A stretch of 64,000 bases of DNA from Campylobacter sp. RM16189 (GCF_012978815.1 NZ_LIWR01000002.1:62001-126000); one strand, 5' to 3'; numbered from the stretch's first letter, positions 37,786 to 47,312 are shown. A program made the numbers and translations. The notes: generated from the sequence alone by a model not told the origin.

Positions 37786-38565
37786 AAAGCTACAAAGCTT
37801 GACTCCGTATAAAAATATTATCCAAGAGACATAAACCCACAAAAAGAACAAAAGAACGACAGAAAAAGAGCCGTAGATGCTAAGATAGGTTTTGTTATTA
37901 ACTGCGTAAAATACAAATATATTTTTGCCAAAATACCAGATAAGTGAGGCTACAAATGAACTAGAAAGAGCGTTTCTTATAGCTATTGGACGGCTTACTG
38001 AGATGAGATATGTGATGCAAAAAATCGCCCAAATTATTAGATATGGAAATATGCTTAAAAAATTTATCCAATTCGTGTATGAGTTTGAGTTTAGTAGGTT
38101 TTGAAGCATATTTGATAGATAAAAACTAAGCCCAAGCCCTATGGGAGCTAGTGTAATAAGCGTCCAATATACACTTAGAGAGCTCCAAAAATTTCTTCCT
38201 TCGCTCTTCATGATTTTATTTATCACATATTCGTAATCCATAAAAAACATTATCGAAGTAAAGATAATAGCGCCAAGACCAAGCACTCCTAAGGCCGAGC
38301 TGTTTTGTAAAAAGGTCTCTATATGTTCTGTTATCATTTCTTGATTTGAAGGTAGTAAAGATGAAAATATAAATTCTTTTATCTTGCCGTAATATACGCT
38401 AAAGCTGGGCATTTGAGTAAATATCGAAAACGAGATTAAAAGCACAGGGATAATCGAAAGCATAGTATGAAAGCTAAGGCTTGAAGCGTAGTGAAGCAGC
38501 TGCTTGTCTTTGATGCTAAATGCGATTTTAATATATGCTTTTAAGTCGTCTTTCGTAAATTTCAA
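37732..38565 (-). CDS. YihY/BrkB-family inner-membrane protein
   Basis: A 277-residue membrane protein with about six hydrophobic segments. The family signature is seen in LLHYASSLSFHTMLSIIPVLL and in the central LTLAPIGLGLSFYLS region, and the C-terminal helix includes LLFFLWVYVSWIIFLYG. Older annotations call it ribonuclease BN, which is an error for this family; its real role is unknown. The start is TTG behind AGGAAAA. It follows glcD by 5 bases and overlaps comEC tail to tail by 54 bases. Confidence 0.88.
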   Translation of the reverse strand: MKFTKDDLKAYIKIAFSIKDKQLLHYASSLSFHTMLSIIPVLLISFSIFTQMPSFSVYYGKIKEFIFSSLLPSNQEMITEHIETFLQNSSALGVLGLGAIIFTSIMFFMDYEYVINKIMKSEGRNFWSSLSVYWTLITLAPIGLGLSFYLSNMLQNLLNSNSYTNWINFLSIFPYLIIWAIFCITYLISVSRPIAIRNALSSSFVASLIWYFGKNIFVFYAVNNKTYLSIYGSFSVVLLFFLWVYVSWIIFLYGVKLCSFLEQRDKAKEIGKNEQEG

Positions 38566-38570
38566 TTTTC

Positions 38571-39953
38571 CTATAGCCCCATCTTATTCGGATTTAAAAT
38601 ATTATTCGGATCGAAGGCTTTTTTTATCTCTTTAAATAGAGCCATCTCCACATCTGTAAATGCAAGCGGCATAAATTCGGCCTTGCTTATACCTATGCCA
38701 TGTTCGCCGCTAAGTGTGCCTCCAAGATCAACGGTGATTTTAAAAATTTCCTCTATCGCCTTGTGTCCGTTTTCTACCTGCGCAGGATCGGTTTTGTCTA
38801 CCACCATTACGTTTGTATGTACGTTTCCGTCTCCGGTATGCCCAAAGCAAGGTACTTGCACTCCGTAATTGGCAGCTACTTCGCTAATTTTTTCCAACAG
38901 TTCAGGAAGCTTTGATCTAGGCACTGTAATATCTTCGTTTAGCTTCAAGGTTCCATATATGTTTATCGCTTGAGAGCAGTTTCTGCGCGCAAACCATATA
39001 TCATTTCTCTCGGCCTCATCTCGTGCAATTTTAAAATCGCTAGCCCCGTTTTCCTTAAATACTTTTTGTATTATCTCTAGATCTTGCACTAAGCCGGCCT
39101 CGATATCGCCGTCAACATCGCTTATTAAAATCGCGCCAGCATTTGTAGGCAAGCCTTTATTAAATTTCTCCTCGACCGCGCGTATGCTTAAGTTGTCCAA
39201 AAACTCCATCGCCACAGGTGTTACTCCAGCAGCCATGGTCTTATATACGGCGTTCATTGCTGAATTTACACTATCAAATACACCCATAGCGGTTTTTCTA
39301 AATTTAGGCTTAGCGATTAGCTTTAGAGTGATTTCGGTTATGACGGCAAGAGTGCCCTCTGAAGCTATTAAAATGCCAGCTATATTGTATCCTGCGACAT
39401 CTTTTATAGTACGCTTACCAGCTCTTACGACCTCTCCGTTTGGAAGCACTGCTCTAAGTGCCATTACGTAATCCTTGGTAATTCCGTATTTCGCGGCTCT
39501 CATACCTCCAGCGTTTTCGCTTACGTTTCCACCTATGGTAGAGTAGTCTTGACTGGCAGGATCTGGTGGATAAAAAAGCCCTTTAGCCTCTACAGCTCGC
39601 TGCAAATCCATATTTATACAGCCTGGCTGCACTACTGCAACCATATTTTGCATATCTATTTCAAGAATTTTATTCATATGCTTTTCAAAGGCTAAAATTA
39701 TACCGCCTTCTATAGCCAAAGAGCCTCCAGTAAAGCCACTTCCAGCTCCGCGTGCGATTATAGGAATTTTATTTTCGTTACAATATTTTAAAATAGCACT
39801 CACATCGCTCTCATCCCTTGGGAAAAGCACTCCGTCCGGTAGATGGCGCTTTCTTGTTGCGTCATAGCTGTAAGCAAGCAGGTGCGCCTTATCAAAATAT
39901 GCATTGTCTTGATTTAGTAGTCTAGTAAAAAAATCTATATGTCTTTTTTCCAT
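38571..39953 (-). CDS. glcD: FAD-linked oxidase, GlcD/D-lactate dehydrogenase type
   Basis: A 460-residue flavoprotein. The FAD-binding PCMH region contains IIARGAGSGFTGGSLA and DPASQDYSTIGGNVSENAGGM; the C-terminal part has CFGHTGDGNVHTNVMV and LGGTLSGEHGIGISK, as in glycolate oxidase subunit D and D-lactate dehydrogenase. The substrate (glycolate or D-lactate) cannot be decided. No glcE or glcF neighbour is present. It overlaps the pgbA-like gene by one base and precedes brkB, an order I recall from C. jejuni. Confidence 0.9.
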   Translation of the reverse strand: MEKRHIDFFTRLLNQDNAYFDKAHLLAYSYDATRKRHLPDGVLFPRDESDVSAILKYCNENKIPIIARGAGSGFTGGSLAIEGGIILAFEKHMNKILEIDMQNMVAVVQPGCINMDLQRAVEAKGLFYPPDPASQDYSTIGGNVSENAGGMRAAKYGITKDYVMALRAVLPNGEVVRAGKRTIKDVAGYNIAGILIASEGTLAVITEITLKLIAKPKFRKTAMGVFDSVNSAMNAVYKTMAAGVTPVAMEFLDNLSIRAVEEKFNKGLPTNAGAILISDVDGDIEAGLVQDLEIIQKVFKENGASDFKIARDEAERNDIWFARRNCSQAINIYGTLKLNEDITVPRSKLPELLEKISEVAANYGVQVPCFGHTGDGNVHTNVMVVDKTDPAQVENGHKAIEEIFKITVDLGGTLSGEHGIGISKAEFMPLAFTDVEMALFKEIKKAFDPNNILNPNKMGL

Positions 39954-40672
39954 TATTTCTCTTTCAAAAGTGATTTGTAGTGGCGATCAAAGTCGCTTAT
40001 TTTACTTGAGCCAAATTTCCAAAATACGGTATCTATGTCTTTAACGCGAGTATAAAACGGTAGTTGATAGTAGCTTACCGAACCGCTTTTAAATCTCTTT
40101 AAAACTTCAAAGCTTTGACAATCTGCAAACAAGGCTTCGTTGTTCATCGCTATAAATATTAGTCCGGCCGCACTTTGAGAGCACATTTTGCGAAAGTCGT
40201 TGCGACTAGGATTTGGCTTATATTCGTAGCTTAAATATGAGCCTACAATATCAGGATGTATAAACTCCATGCTTTTAAAAGAGTTTACTACTTCATCATA
40301 AATTTCCTTATTTGGAACTACTATTAAAGAACGGTTATATAAGTAGTTTAGTATGATAGTATCACCTCTTGCAGGAAGAATTCCGGGTATTGGCATAGCC
40401 TTTTGCTCCAAAGAGTCAAATACTTCAAAGCGAACTTTGGCAAACCCACCACTTTTTTCTGTTACGCTCGCACGAGCTATTATTGATCTTTTTGACGGAC
40501 CAAAATTATGCATTACTATACCACTTGAGCCGACAACTATATCAGGGCTGTCTATTATTGTGCCGTATCCGTCTTTTGCTTCTATTAGCGGAGTATTATA
40601 CTCATTCATGCTAAATTGTGCCGCAAAACAAGATGATATAAAAATAACTAAAAAGGCTACTATATTTTTCAA
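39953..40672 (-). CDS. Exported protein with PgbA-type N-terminal domain
   Basis: A 239-residue secreted or envelope protein. Signal peptide residues 1-18 (IVAFLVIFISSCFAAQFS) probably cleaved after Ala. The mature region, starting MNEYNTPLIEAKDGYGTIID, resembles the N-terminal domain of Helicobacter PgbA, described as plasminogen-binding. The position next to glcD and a Csd3-like M23 gene matches the H. pylori order as I remember it. It lacks the long Lys/Glu-rich tail of PgbA, so plasminogen binding should not be assumed. The start is TTG after AGGAGAAAAT. Confidence 0.78.
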   Translation of the reverse strand: MKNIVAFLVIFISSCFAAQFSMNEYNTPLIEAKDGYGTIIDSPDIVVGSSGIVMHNFGPSKRSIIARASVTEKSGGFAKVRFEVFDSLEQKAMPIPGILPARGDTIILNYLYNRSLIVVPNKEIYDEVVNSFKSMEFIHPDIVGSYLSYEYKPNPSRNDFRKMCSQSAAGLIFIAMNNEALFADCQSFEVLKRFKSGSVSYYQLPFYTRVKDIDTVFWKFGSSKISDFDRHYKSLLKEK

Positions 40673-40703
40673 ATTTTCTCCTAAATTTTTAAGATTTTAA
40701 AGG

Positions 40704-40709
40704 ATTATA
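40704..40709 (-). promoter_or_regulatory. Putative -10 box for pgbA-like-glcD-brkB
   Basis: On the minus strand this reads GCTATAATCC, 32 bases before the TTG start of the pgbA-like gene. It is divergent from the next promoter, with about 45 bases between the two -10 boxes. Confidence 0.5.
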
Positions 40710-40753
40710 GCCTAAAACCGCTTTAGTTTTGCAAAATATAAGTAAGTTCAAAG

Positions 40754-40759
40754 TATAAT
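40754..40759 (+). promoter_or_regulatory. Putative -10 box for the M23 peptidase gene
   Basis: A perfect TATAAT, 29 bases before the start codon at 40788. The divergent arrangement with the pgbA-like promoter suggests shared control of the two envelope genes. Confidence 0.5.
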
Positions 40760-40787
40760 TAAATCCATTCTTTATCCAAGGGAGCTT

Positions 40788-41954
40788 ATGGTAAAAAAAA
40801 TAATATTATTTATGACATTTTTTTTACAGCTGTTTGCCGCAAAACCTAGTGTAGAAGAGCTTATATGGCCAAATGGCGCTACATTTTTAACCTTCCTTGA
40901 AAGCAACTTTATACCTTTATCTATCTATTACAATTTGGATAGAGAGGATAAAGAAGCTGTAAGCGAGATAATGGCAGGCGTAAAATATCAAATTTTAAGG
41001 GATGACGAGGGCGGCATTAGACAGGTTTTAATCCCTATAAACGAAGAGCTTCAAATTCAAATATATAAAGATGTGAATGATAAATTTAAAGTGCAGTTAA
41101 CTCCAATATCATATCAGATAGAAGATCTAGTTTTAAGCATCAAGATAAATATTTCTCCATATCAAGATATTTTAGATCATACCGGTAATGTAGCACTTGC
41201 AAATGCTTTTAGCGTTGCTATGAGCGGTCAGGTGGATTTTAGAAAGATTAAAAAAGGCGATAGGCTTATCATCGTTTACACTCAAAAAAGAAGGCTTGGT
41301 AGAGTTTTTGGTGTGCCTGAAATTCACTCTTCAATGATTGAGGTGAATAAAAAAAAGTATGACGTATATAGAGTTGAGAATAAATTTTATGATAAAAGCG
41401 GCAGGCAAAATGATAAATTTTTTCTTATCAGACCTATTGCAAATGCTCGCATAACATCGCCTTTTACACTTAAGAGGTATCATCCGGTATTAAAAAGATA
41501 TAAAGCCCACCTTGGAGTTGATTATGGCGCACCCAAGGGAACTCCTATAAAATCCGCCGGTGACGGGACTGTAAAATTTGTAGGTAGAAAAGGCGGCTAC
41601 GGAAAAGTCCTTATAATAAGACATAGCGGTGGATATGAAACTCTTTATGCGCATCTAAACGGCTTTGCCAAGGGCATAAAATCAGGTGTAAAAGTCAAGC
41701 AAAATCAACTTGTAGCCTACGTAGGAAATACCGGAATGAGTACCGGACCACATCTGCATTTTGGATTGTATAAAAATCAAAAGGCCATAAATCCGGAAAA
41801 TATGCTAAAAGTAAAAAAGAGTAGTGTAGAGAGCTCTGTAAGCGCTGAATTTAAAAAGATTATGGCTGAAAATGACTCTAAAATAAAAAAATATTTAGAT
41901 AAAGAAGTAGTATCGGAAAAAGAAGAGTCGTTTGATAACTTTGTGGAATTTTAA
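40788..41954 (+). CDS. M23 peptidoglycan endopeptidase, Csd3/HdpA-like
   Basis: A 388-residue exported protein. The signal peptide is about residues 1-18 (ending LFAA). Two N-terminal beta-rich domains are followed by a LytM/M23 zinc peptidase domain (about 225-345) with zinc ligands in HLGVDYGAPKGT (H and D) and GPHLHFGLY (HxH). Csd3/HdpA of H. pylori is a D,D-carboxy/endopeptidase trimming peptidoglycan for helical cell shape, and the neighbour order next to pgbA and glcD supports orthology. A charged C-terminal tail follows. Confidence 0.88.
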   Translation: MVKKIILFMTFFLQLFAAKPSVEELIWPNGATFLTFLESNFIPLSIYYNLDREDKEAVSEIMAGVKYQILRDDEGGIRQVLIPINEELQIQIYKDVNDKFKVQLTPISYQIEDLVLSIKINISPYQDILDHTGNVALANAFSVAMSGQVDFRKIKKGDRLIIVYTQKRRLGRVFGVPEIHSSMIEVNKKKYDVYRVENKFYDKSGRQNDKFFLIRPIANARITSPFTLKRYHPVLKRYKAHLGVDYGAPKGTPIKSAGDGTVKFVGRKGGYGKVLIIRHSGGYETLYAHLNGFAKGIKSGVKVKQNQLVAYVGNTGMSTGPHLHFGLYKNQKAINPENMLKVKKSSVESSVSAEFKKIMAENDSKIKKYLDKEVVSEKEESFDNFVEF

Positions 41955-41962
41955 GGATTGAA

Positions 41963-43336
41963 ATGAATGAAAATGATCGATTAGCCGAAGCCAAAGAGCT
42001 CATAGATTCGCATTTAAACGATACTATCGAAGAGGAGCTGAGTCCCGCTGATATAGCCCAGCATCTAAAGATTGTAAGGCAGCATGACGAGGAACTTTTT
42101 GCCGAGTATATAGAGAAGCTTGAACCTGAAATTTTAGGTGATGTGGCCATAGAGCTTCCTGATCATATGCTTAAAGATGTTATCGAGACTCTGCCTACGG
42201 ATAAGATTATAGAGGCTATAGAAGAATTAGAGAGTGACGATGCTGCCGAGCTTTTAGAATACATAGAAGATATTGACGAGAAAAAGGCGAAAGAGGTTTT
42301 TGACAGTCTTGACAGGGATGATCAAGAGGAAATTTTAAGGATTAGAAGCTATGATGAAAATGAAGCCGGTGCATATATGCAGACCGAGCTTTTTAGCGCA
42401 AATTTAAATGAGAAGCTGCAAACAGCCGTTAATAGACTAAGAGAACAGAAAGAAAACGGTGAATTAGAAAATGTTTCTCAGCTTTTTATAATAGACGATG
42501 ATCAGGTTTTAAAATTTGCCATTCCTCTTGAAGACTTGATCCTTTTTGACTTTAACAAAACTCTTGAAGAGATCATTCAAAAAAACAAAGAGGATAAGTA
42601 TAAGCCACACGTAGCTATGGATAGTGAGCCTATAGAAGATGTCGTAGACAGAGTACAAAACTACGACTTAAACTCTATACCTGTCGTTGATAGCAAGGGT
42701 GTGCTTTTAGGACGTATTACGACAGATGACGTGCACGACTTTATAGAAGATAGCGCAACGGAGCAAATTTATAATCTTGCAAACGTTGGTGATGCTGATG
42801 AAGAAGAAGATGATAGCCTATTAAAAGCTACCAGATCTCGAGGTATTTGGCTACTTATAAATCTAGTTACAGCCATTGTTTCATCCAGTATAATAGGTCT
42901 TTTTGATGACACTATTGCAAGCTATGTTGCACTAGCCATTTTGATGCCTATAGTTGCATCAATGGGTGGAAATACAGGTACTCAAGCACTTACTGTTACT
43001 GTTAGGCGTTTAACTCTTGGCGAAATTGAGTTTAAAAATGCCAAGAATGCTTTAAAGCGCGAGCTTGGCATAGCCTTTACAAATGGTGTAATATTTGCTG
43101 TTTTGATAGGTATTGTGGCTTCGTTTTGGTTTGATAGACCGATGCTTGGCGTGGTTATAGGTGCTGCCATGCTTATGAATTTCTTTTTTGCCGGCTTTTT
43201 TGGAACTGTCATACCTTTAACTTTAAAGAGATTTAATATAGATCCAGCCGTTGGCTCAAGCGTTTTGCTTACTACTGTCACCGACGTTGTAGGATTTTTC
43301 AGCTTTTTAGGACTTGCTAAATGGATACTGTTATAA
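41963..43336 (+). CDS. mgtE: Magnesium transporter MgtE
   Basis: Mg2+-gated Mg2+ channel, 457 residues. The order is an acidic N-domain of helical repeats (about 1-135), two CBS domains (about 137-265, including ITTDDVHDFIED), a connecting helix, and five membrane helices from residue 295 on. The selectivity region ILMPIVASMGGNTGTQALTV is intact. It lies 8 bases after the M23 gene and overlaps the Nudix gene by 16 bases, so the three are probably co-transcribed. Confidence 0.95.
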   Translation: MNENDRLAEAKELIDSHLNDTIEEELSPADIAQHLKIVRQHDEELFAEYIEKLEPEILGDVAIELPDHMLKDVIETLPTDKIIEAIEELESDDAAELLEYIEDIDEKKAKEVFDSLDRDDQEEILRIRSYDENEAGAYMQTELFSANLNEKLQTAVNRLREQKENGELENVSQLFIIDDDQVLKFAIPLEDLILFDFNKTLEEIIQKNKEDKYKPHVAMDSEPIEDVVDRVQNYDLNSIPVVDSKGVLLGRITTDDVHDFIEDSATEQIYNLANVGDADEEEDDSLLKATRSRGIWLLINLVTAIVSSSIIGLFDDTIASYVALAILMPIVASMGGNTGTQALTVTVRRLTLGEIEFKNAKNALKRELGIAFTNGVIFAVLIGIVASFWFDRPMLGVVIGAAMLMNFFFAGFFGTVIPLTLKRFNIDPAVGSSVLLTTVTDVVGFFSFLGLAKWILL

Positions 43337-43908
43337 AAGATATTGAAATTTTAAATTTAGAAGAATCCAACTTCATAAAGCCTTATCGCTTAGGATACTC
43401 CGTAAACGGAACTCGAAAATACTGGGATTGTGTAAAGGTTCATAATAGTGTGTCTATATTGCTGTATCACGAGGAAAAGGATGCGTTTTTGTTAGTTAAG
43501 CAGTTTCGTCCGGCTGTGTGGTACAACTTACATAAAGATAGCAAGAGCTATGATGAAATGGGCTATACATACGAGCTTTGCGCAGGACTTATGGATAAAG
43601 GGCTTAGCGAAAAAGAGACAATAATAGAAGAGGTTATGGAAGAGGTTGGGTTTAAGATAGAGGATGCCGAAAAGATAGTTGTAACCCATGGAGCCCTTGG
43701 ATTTGGCGGAAATTCTCAAACCATGTTTTATGCAACCATAAATGATAGTATGAGAATAGGTGAAGGTGGTGGCATAGATGGCGAAAATATCGAGCTTGTC
43801 TATATAGATGTAAATAAGGCTAGAGATTTTATGTATGATCAAAATAGAGTCAAAGCTGCCGGACTACTCTTTGCCTTTATGTGGTTTTTTGACAGATTTA
43901 AAAGATAG
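43321..43908 (+). CDS. Nudix hydrolase, nucleoside-diphosphate-sugar type
   Basis: A 195-residue cytoplasmic hydrolase. The Nudix box region is GLMDKGLSEKETIIEEVMEE followed by VGF; compared with GX5EX7REUXEEXGU, the first Glu and the Arg are replaced, as happens in the NUDT14/UDP-sugar and ADP-ribose branch. Upstream lies LLVKQFRPAVWYN, the substrate loop seen in that group. It probably cleaves ADP-ribose or a UDP-sugar. The start is ATG inside the mgtE end (16-base overlap). Confidence 0.87.
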   Translation: MDTVIKDIEILNLEESNFIKPYRLGYSVNGTRKYWDCVKVHNSVSILLYHEEKDAFLLVKQFRPAVWYNLHKDSKSYDEMGYTYELCAGLMDKGLSEKETIIEEVMEEVGFKIEDAEKIVVTHGALGFGGNSQTMFYATINDSMRIGEGGGIDGENIELVYIDVNKARDFMYDQNRVKAAGLLFAFMWFFDRFKR

Positions 43909-43989
43909 GCATTAATCTTAAATCATTAATGTAATTAATATTTCTAGACAAAACTTATAAATTTGCTTTTAAATTTATCAAATCTCTGC

Positions 43990-43995
43990 TAAAAT
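43990..43995 (+). promoter_or_regulatory. Putative -10 box for the Sel1-repeat gene
   Basis: TAAAAT preceded by CTGC, about 62 bases before the start at 44057. It is the best -10 candidate in the gap after the Nudix gene, giving a leader of roughly 50 bases. Confidence 0.35.
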
Positions 43996-44056
43996 CAAGC
44001 CTGTATGATTAAAATATAGATTTAGAATAAGATTTAATAAATTACAAGGAGAGTAG

Positions 44057-44578
44057 ATGAAAAAAACTATATTTTGTTTGGCGGCAGCCTGTTCGTTTGC
44101 CTTTTCTATGGGTTCTGATAGTCATGTGGGGCCTGTATTGGATGAGGCTGTTTTGTCCGGAGAGTATGAAAAATCAGCCAAAGCTTTTGAGCAATCTTGC
44201 GAAAAAGGACATATGTTTAACTGTTATAATCTAGCTAACTTCTATGAAAATGGCAGAGGGGTGCTAAAGGATGAGAAAAAAGCTCTACAAATTTATAAAA
44301 AGAGCTGTGAAAACAAGCTAGGCTTTGGATGTGGCGCCGTAGGTAGAATCTATGAAAACGGCACTAAGTCTATCAAAAAAGATGTGAAAATAGCGGTTGA
44401 GGCTTATGAGAAGGGTTGTGAGCATGGAGATGATGTATCTTGCTTAAAAGGTGGTCTTATCTATAGCAAAGGTGTAGATAAGGTAGCCAAAGATTTGCAA
44501 AAAGCCAAGGATCTTTTATCAAAAGGCTGCAAATACGGTAATGAGCAGGCTTGCAATACAGTTAATACACTAAAATAA
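44057..44578 (+). CDS. Exported cysteine-rich Sel1-repeat protein (Hcp-like)
   Basis: A 173-residue periplasmic or secreted protein. The signal peptide ends near residue 18 (FAFSMG). The mature part is three to four Sel1-like repeats of about 36 residues, each with a cysteine pair (SCEKGHMFNC, SCENKLGFGC, GCEHGDDVSC, GCKYGNEQAC), the arrangement of disulfide-linked Helicobacter Hcp proteins. Such proteins bind partners or ligands; a specific role cannot be given. It is a single-gene unit with its own RBS (AAGGAGAG) and terminator. Confidence 0.88.
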   Translation: MKKTIFCLAAACSFAFSMGSDSHVGPVLDEAVLSGEYEKSAKAFEQSCEKGHMFNCYNLANFYENGRGVLKDEKKALQIYKKSCENKLGFGCGAVGRIYENGTKSIKKDVKIAVEAYEKGCEHGDDVSCLKGGLIYSKGVDKVAKDLQKAKDLLSKGCKYGNEQACNTVNTLK

Positions 44579-44589
44579 CATACAAATCA

Positions 44590-44620
44590 AAATTCGAGTG
44601 AGTTCAATTCACTCGAATTT
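44590..44620. terminator. Bidirectional terminator between the Sel1 gene and the asmA-like gene
   Basis: AAATTCGAGTGA (44590-44601) and TCACTCGAATTT (44609-44620) form a perfect 12-base stem with a 7-base loop between convergent genes. The A/T ends give a short T-run on each strand. Confidence 0.75.
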
Positions 44621-44628
44621 CTAATTTA

Positions 44629-47229
44629 TTAAAATAGACCTTTTATAAGTCCTTTTATCACATCGTTTTTGTTTGCGCCACCGGTAGAGTTTGTTTCGTT
44701 ACTATCACTCTTTGACCCGCCAAGCTTTTTATCTAAAAATCTATCCAGCTCTTTTAATGCCTTGCCTTTTATGTAATCCGAGCTAACATTGTATTTAGGA
44801 TTATCACTTGTTCCTGTTACATTAATAGCTATATCTGTCTTTTCGTAATTCATCTTTACCGGAATATTTACAGCCTTGGTTGCTGTATCAAATTTGCCGT
44901 TTGTGACATTAATTTGACTTCTAGTAGCGTTCATATCGGCATTAAAATCTATCAAGTTTTTCTCTATAGTTCCATAAATTTTGCTGTTTCTATAAATTTC
45001 GCCTGTAATATCCCTGCCGGTAAATGTCGCTATAGTCTGAGTAAAATTATTTTTGACAAGCCTTCCCTCATCTACTAAAACATTAAATTTACCGCTTTGT
45101 GTGGCAAGGTTATAATCAGCAGTCATATCGCCAACCCCATCATATATATTGGCAAAACCTAACATATCTGTTAGCCCTTTGGCTGTAAATTTAGTTAAAT
45201 TTATTACAAGTTTATTATCTTGTAGATTTCCTTTAAGATCGCCGTTAAATAGCTTTGATGTCACGTTTGCCGTTATGTTTTCGCCCTGTTTTTGAGCATC
45301 TCCTTTTAAATTTATCGGTCCGTATAGAACGCGATCTGTTAAAAAGCTTATATTTTTAAGTTCTGGTATATCAAGCTCAAATATGCTTTTGAGTCTATTT
45401 TGGTTAATATCAAAGCTTCCTTTTGTATTTTTTACTTCAAGAAGATTTTTGCTGTCATTTGCCAATAAATTTGCTGTCACGTCAAAATTTGCTATGCTTT
45501 TTTGGATATTTACATCTGTGTTGGCGCTAAATTTAAGCCCTGCCGGAAGCTTTTTTTCTAGCATTTTGCTCATTTCAGCTTCGTATATCAGGCCATCTTT
45601 AATATTTACTTTTGCTGTTCCGTTTAGATTTTTCATATCAAACCCATTTAGATTCACATCCGCATTTATTGTAGCATTTGCTAAAGGCTTAGAGCCTATC
45701 AAGATAAAGATATCTTTAAGTAAAAGCGAATTTAGATTTGCGGTTAGTTTTTCATCTTTTAAATTCGCCTTAATATTTCCGCCAAGCGCGTTTCCGTCAA
45801 TATTTAGGCTTTTTAATTGATTGTTAATCGTGCTTACATCACCGTTTATATCGACTTTTCCGGATAGCTTTTGCCCAACTATGCTCTCAAGTTTTGCAAG
45901 GTCTTCTACGTTTAGACTAAATTTGCTTGCAAGGGCTTTTTTATCAATATCATAGGTGCCTTTTAGGTCTTTTAAATTGAGCAAATTAGAAAGAAAGTTT
46001 GCGTCAAATTTCGCTTCTCCGTTTTTAACATCTGCATTTGCATTAAGGTTGAAATTTACCCCGCTAGCAATATCTAAATTTGTAAGCTTTTTAAACTCGC
46101 TTGGATTTAATTTGCCGTTGCTGGCTGTCAGTTTAATACCGCCCGAGATATTTTTTGTATTTTTTATATCGTTTAGTATAGCATCGCCACTTATAACCGC
46201 GCTTGCAAAGGCCGGCATCGCAGCTACTTTGATAAGCTCTTCAAGCTTTAAAGAGTTTATTTTAGCTGTTAGCTTATCGTTATTTAATACGGCTTTGACA
46301 CTGCCTCCAAAGCCGTTTATATCGGCTTCAAAATTTTTTAGCTGGTTTTTAGTAACGATTGTATTGCCTTTGATATTTAATGCGCCTGCGACTTTTTGTT
46401 TGATTATAGGTTCAAATTTGGTCAAATCATCTATCATTACTCTAAAATCACTGCTTAGTGTTTGTGAGTTGATATCATATATGGTATTTTCACTTCCCGC
46501 CACAGCTATAGGCGCAACAAAGGCTGTTTTAGCATTTACTAGCCAATCTTTTATATTTGCTTTTATCGCTCCGTTTACACCAAAATTTGAAGGCAGCGTG
46601 ACATTAAAGTCTTTTGCGATTAAAGCATTATTTGTTTTAATGTTTAAAATATCGATGTTTGCCGTTCCGTTTGGCTTGCCGCTCTCATTCGCTATATTTG
46701 CTGTGATATCTATTTTTCCGTTAGCGTATATCGGCTGATTTGCTAAAGCCAGAGCCTTATCAAGCTCTATGTTTTTTGCATCTAAAATAAGTGCAAGCGG
46801 TTTATAATCCTTTAAGTTTGCTGCAAATTTAAGATTGGAACCTAGTAAATTTCCAGCTCCATTTGCGTTAAAATCGCTAAATTTACCTTTAACTGTTCCA
46901 GAAAATAGCATTTTTTCTTTAAGTTCAACGCCAAGAGAGACTAAGTTGTCCACCACTACGCTATACTTAAGATCAAGAGATTGGCTAAATAAGGATAATT
47001 CCCCCTCTACTTTAGCGTTTATTTCGCTATTTATATTTGTTGCTATATCAATAGTTGTAGGTCTTATCTGAAATTTATCAAATTTGACGTTAAATCCGCT
47101 TTTTTCTTTAATAATATTTTCAACATAAGGCTTTACTATACCGTTTCCAAAGTCAGTAAATAAAACAGTATAGGCGCCGATAATCAAAATGACTATTAGC
47201 CCGAGCAAAACTACTAAAAATTTTTTCAT
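44629..47229 (-). CDS. AsmA-like large envelope protein with internal repeats
   Basis: An 866-residue protein with one N-terminal membrane helix (about 4-24) followed by long beta-rich, Asn/Lys-rich sequence, as in AsmA-type proteins that form lipid-conducting grooves between membranes. Three copies of a unit of about 177 residues begin near residues 251, 426 and 606 (YDINSQTL, YDIDKKAL, FDINQNRL), each followed by a conserved VKAVLNNDKLTAKIN-like strand. The C-terminal region (about 690-830) resembles the AsmA C-domain. It ends in a Gly/Asn/Ser linker and a short helix. A role in envelope lipid homeostasis is inferred from the family. Confidence 0.85.
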   Translation of the reverse strand: MKKFLVVLLGLIVILIIGAYTVLFTDFGNGIVKPYVENIIKEKSGFNVKFDKFQIRPTTIDIATNINSEINAKVEGELSLFSQSLDLKYSVVVDNLVSLGVELKEKMLFSGTVKGKFSDFNANGAGNLLGSNLKFAANLKDYKPLALILDAKNIELDKALALANQPIYANGKIDITANIANESGKPNGTANIDILNIKTNNALIAKDFNVTLPSNFGVNGAIKANIKDWLVNAKTAFVAPIAVAGSENTIYDINSQTLSSDFRVMIDDLTKFEPIIKQKVAGALNIKGNTIVTKNQLKNFEADINGFGGSVKAVLNNDKLTAKINSLKLEELIKVAAMPAFASAVISGDAILNDIKNTKNISGGIKLTASNGKLNPSEFKKLTNLDIASGVNFNLNANADVKNGEAKFDANFLSNLLNLKDLKGTYDIDKKALASKFSLNVEDLAKLESIVGQKLSGKVDINGDVSTINNQLKSLNIDGNALGGNIKANLKDEKLTANLNSLLLKDIFILIGSKPLANATINADVNLNGFDMKNLNGTAKVNIKDGLIYEAEMSKMLEKKLPAGLKFSANTDVNIQKSIANFDVTANLLANDSKNLLEVKNTKGSFDINQNRLKSIFELDIPELKNISFLTDRVLYGPINLKGDAQKQGENITANVTSKLFNGDLKGNLQDNKLVINLTKFTAKGLTDMLGFANIYDGVGDMTADYNLATQSGKFNVLVDEGRLVKNNFTQTIATFTGRDITGEIYRNSKIYGTIEKNLIDFNADMNATRSQINVTNGKFDTATKAVNIPVKMNYEKTDIAINVTGTSDNPKYNVSSDYIKGKALKELDRFLDKKLGGSKSDSNETNSTGGANKNDVIKGLIKGLF

Positions 47230-47312
47230 AACTATCCTTTAAATTTAATTTATAAATTCACATAAGTTGAGTTTAACTAACTAAGAGTTTATTATAAATT
47301 TAGCTGAAATCA

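Noticed and set aside
45956..46738. A 260-codon open frame on the plus strand
   Set aside because: It lies wholly opposite the asmA-like gene, has no RBS, and is Phe/Ser/Leu-rich as expected from the complement of a Lys/Asn-rich gene.
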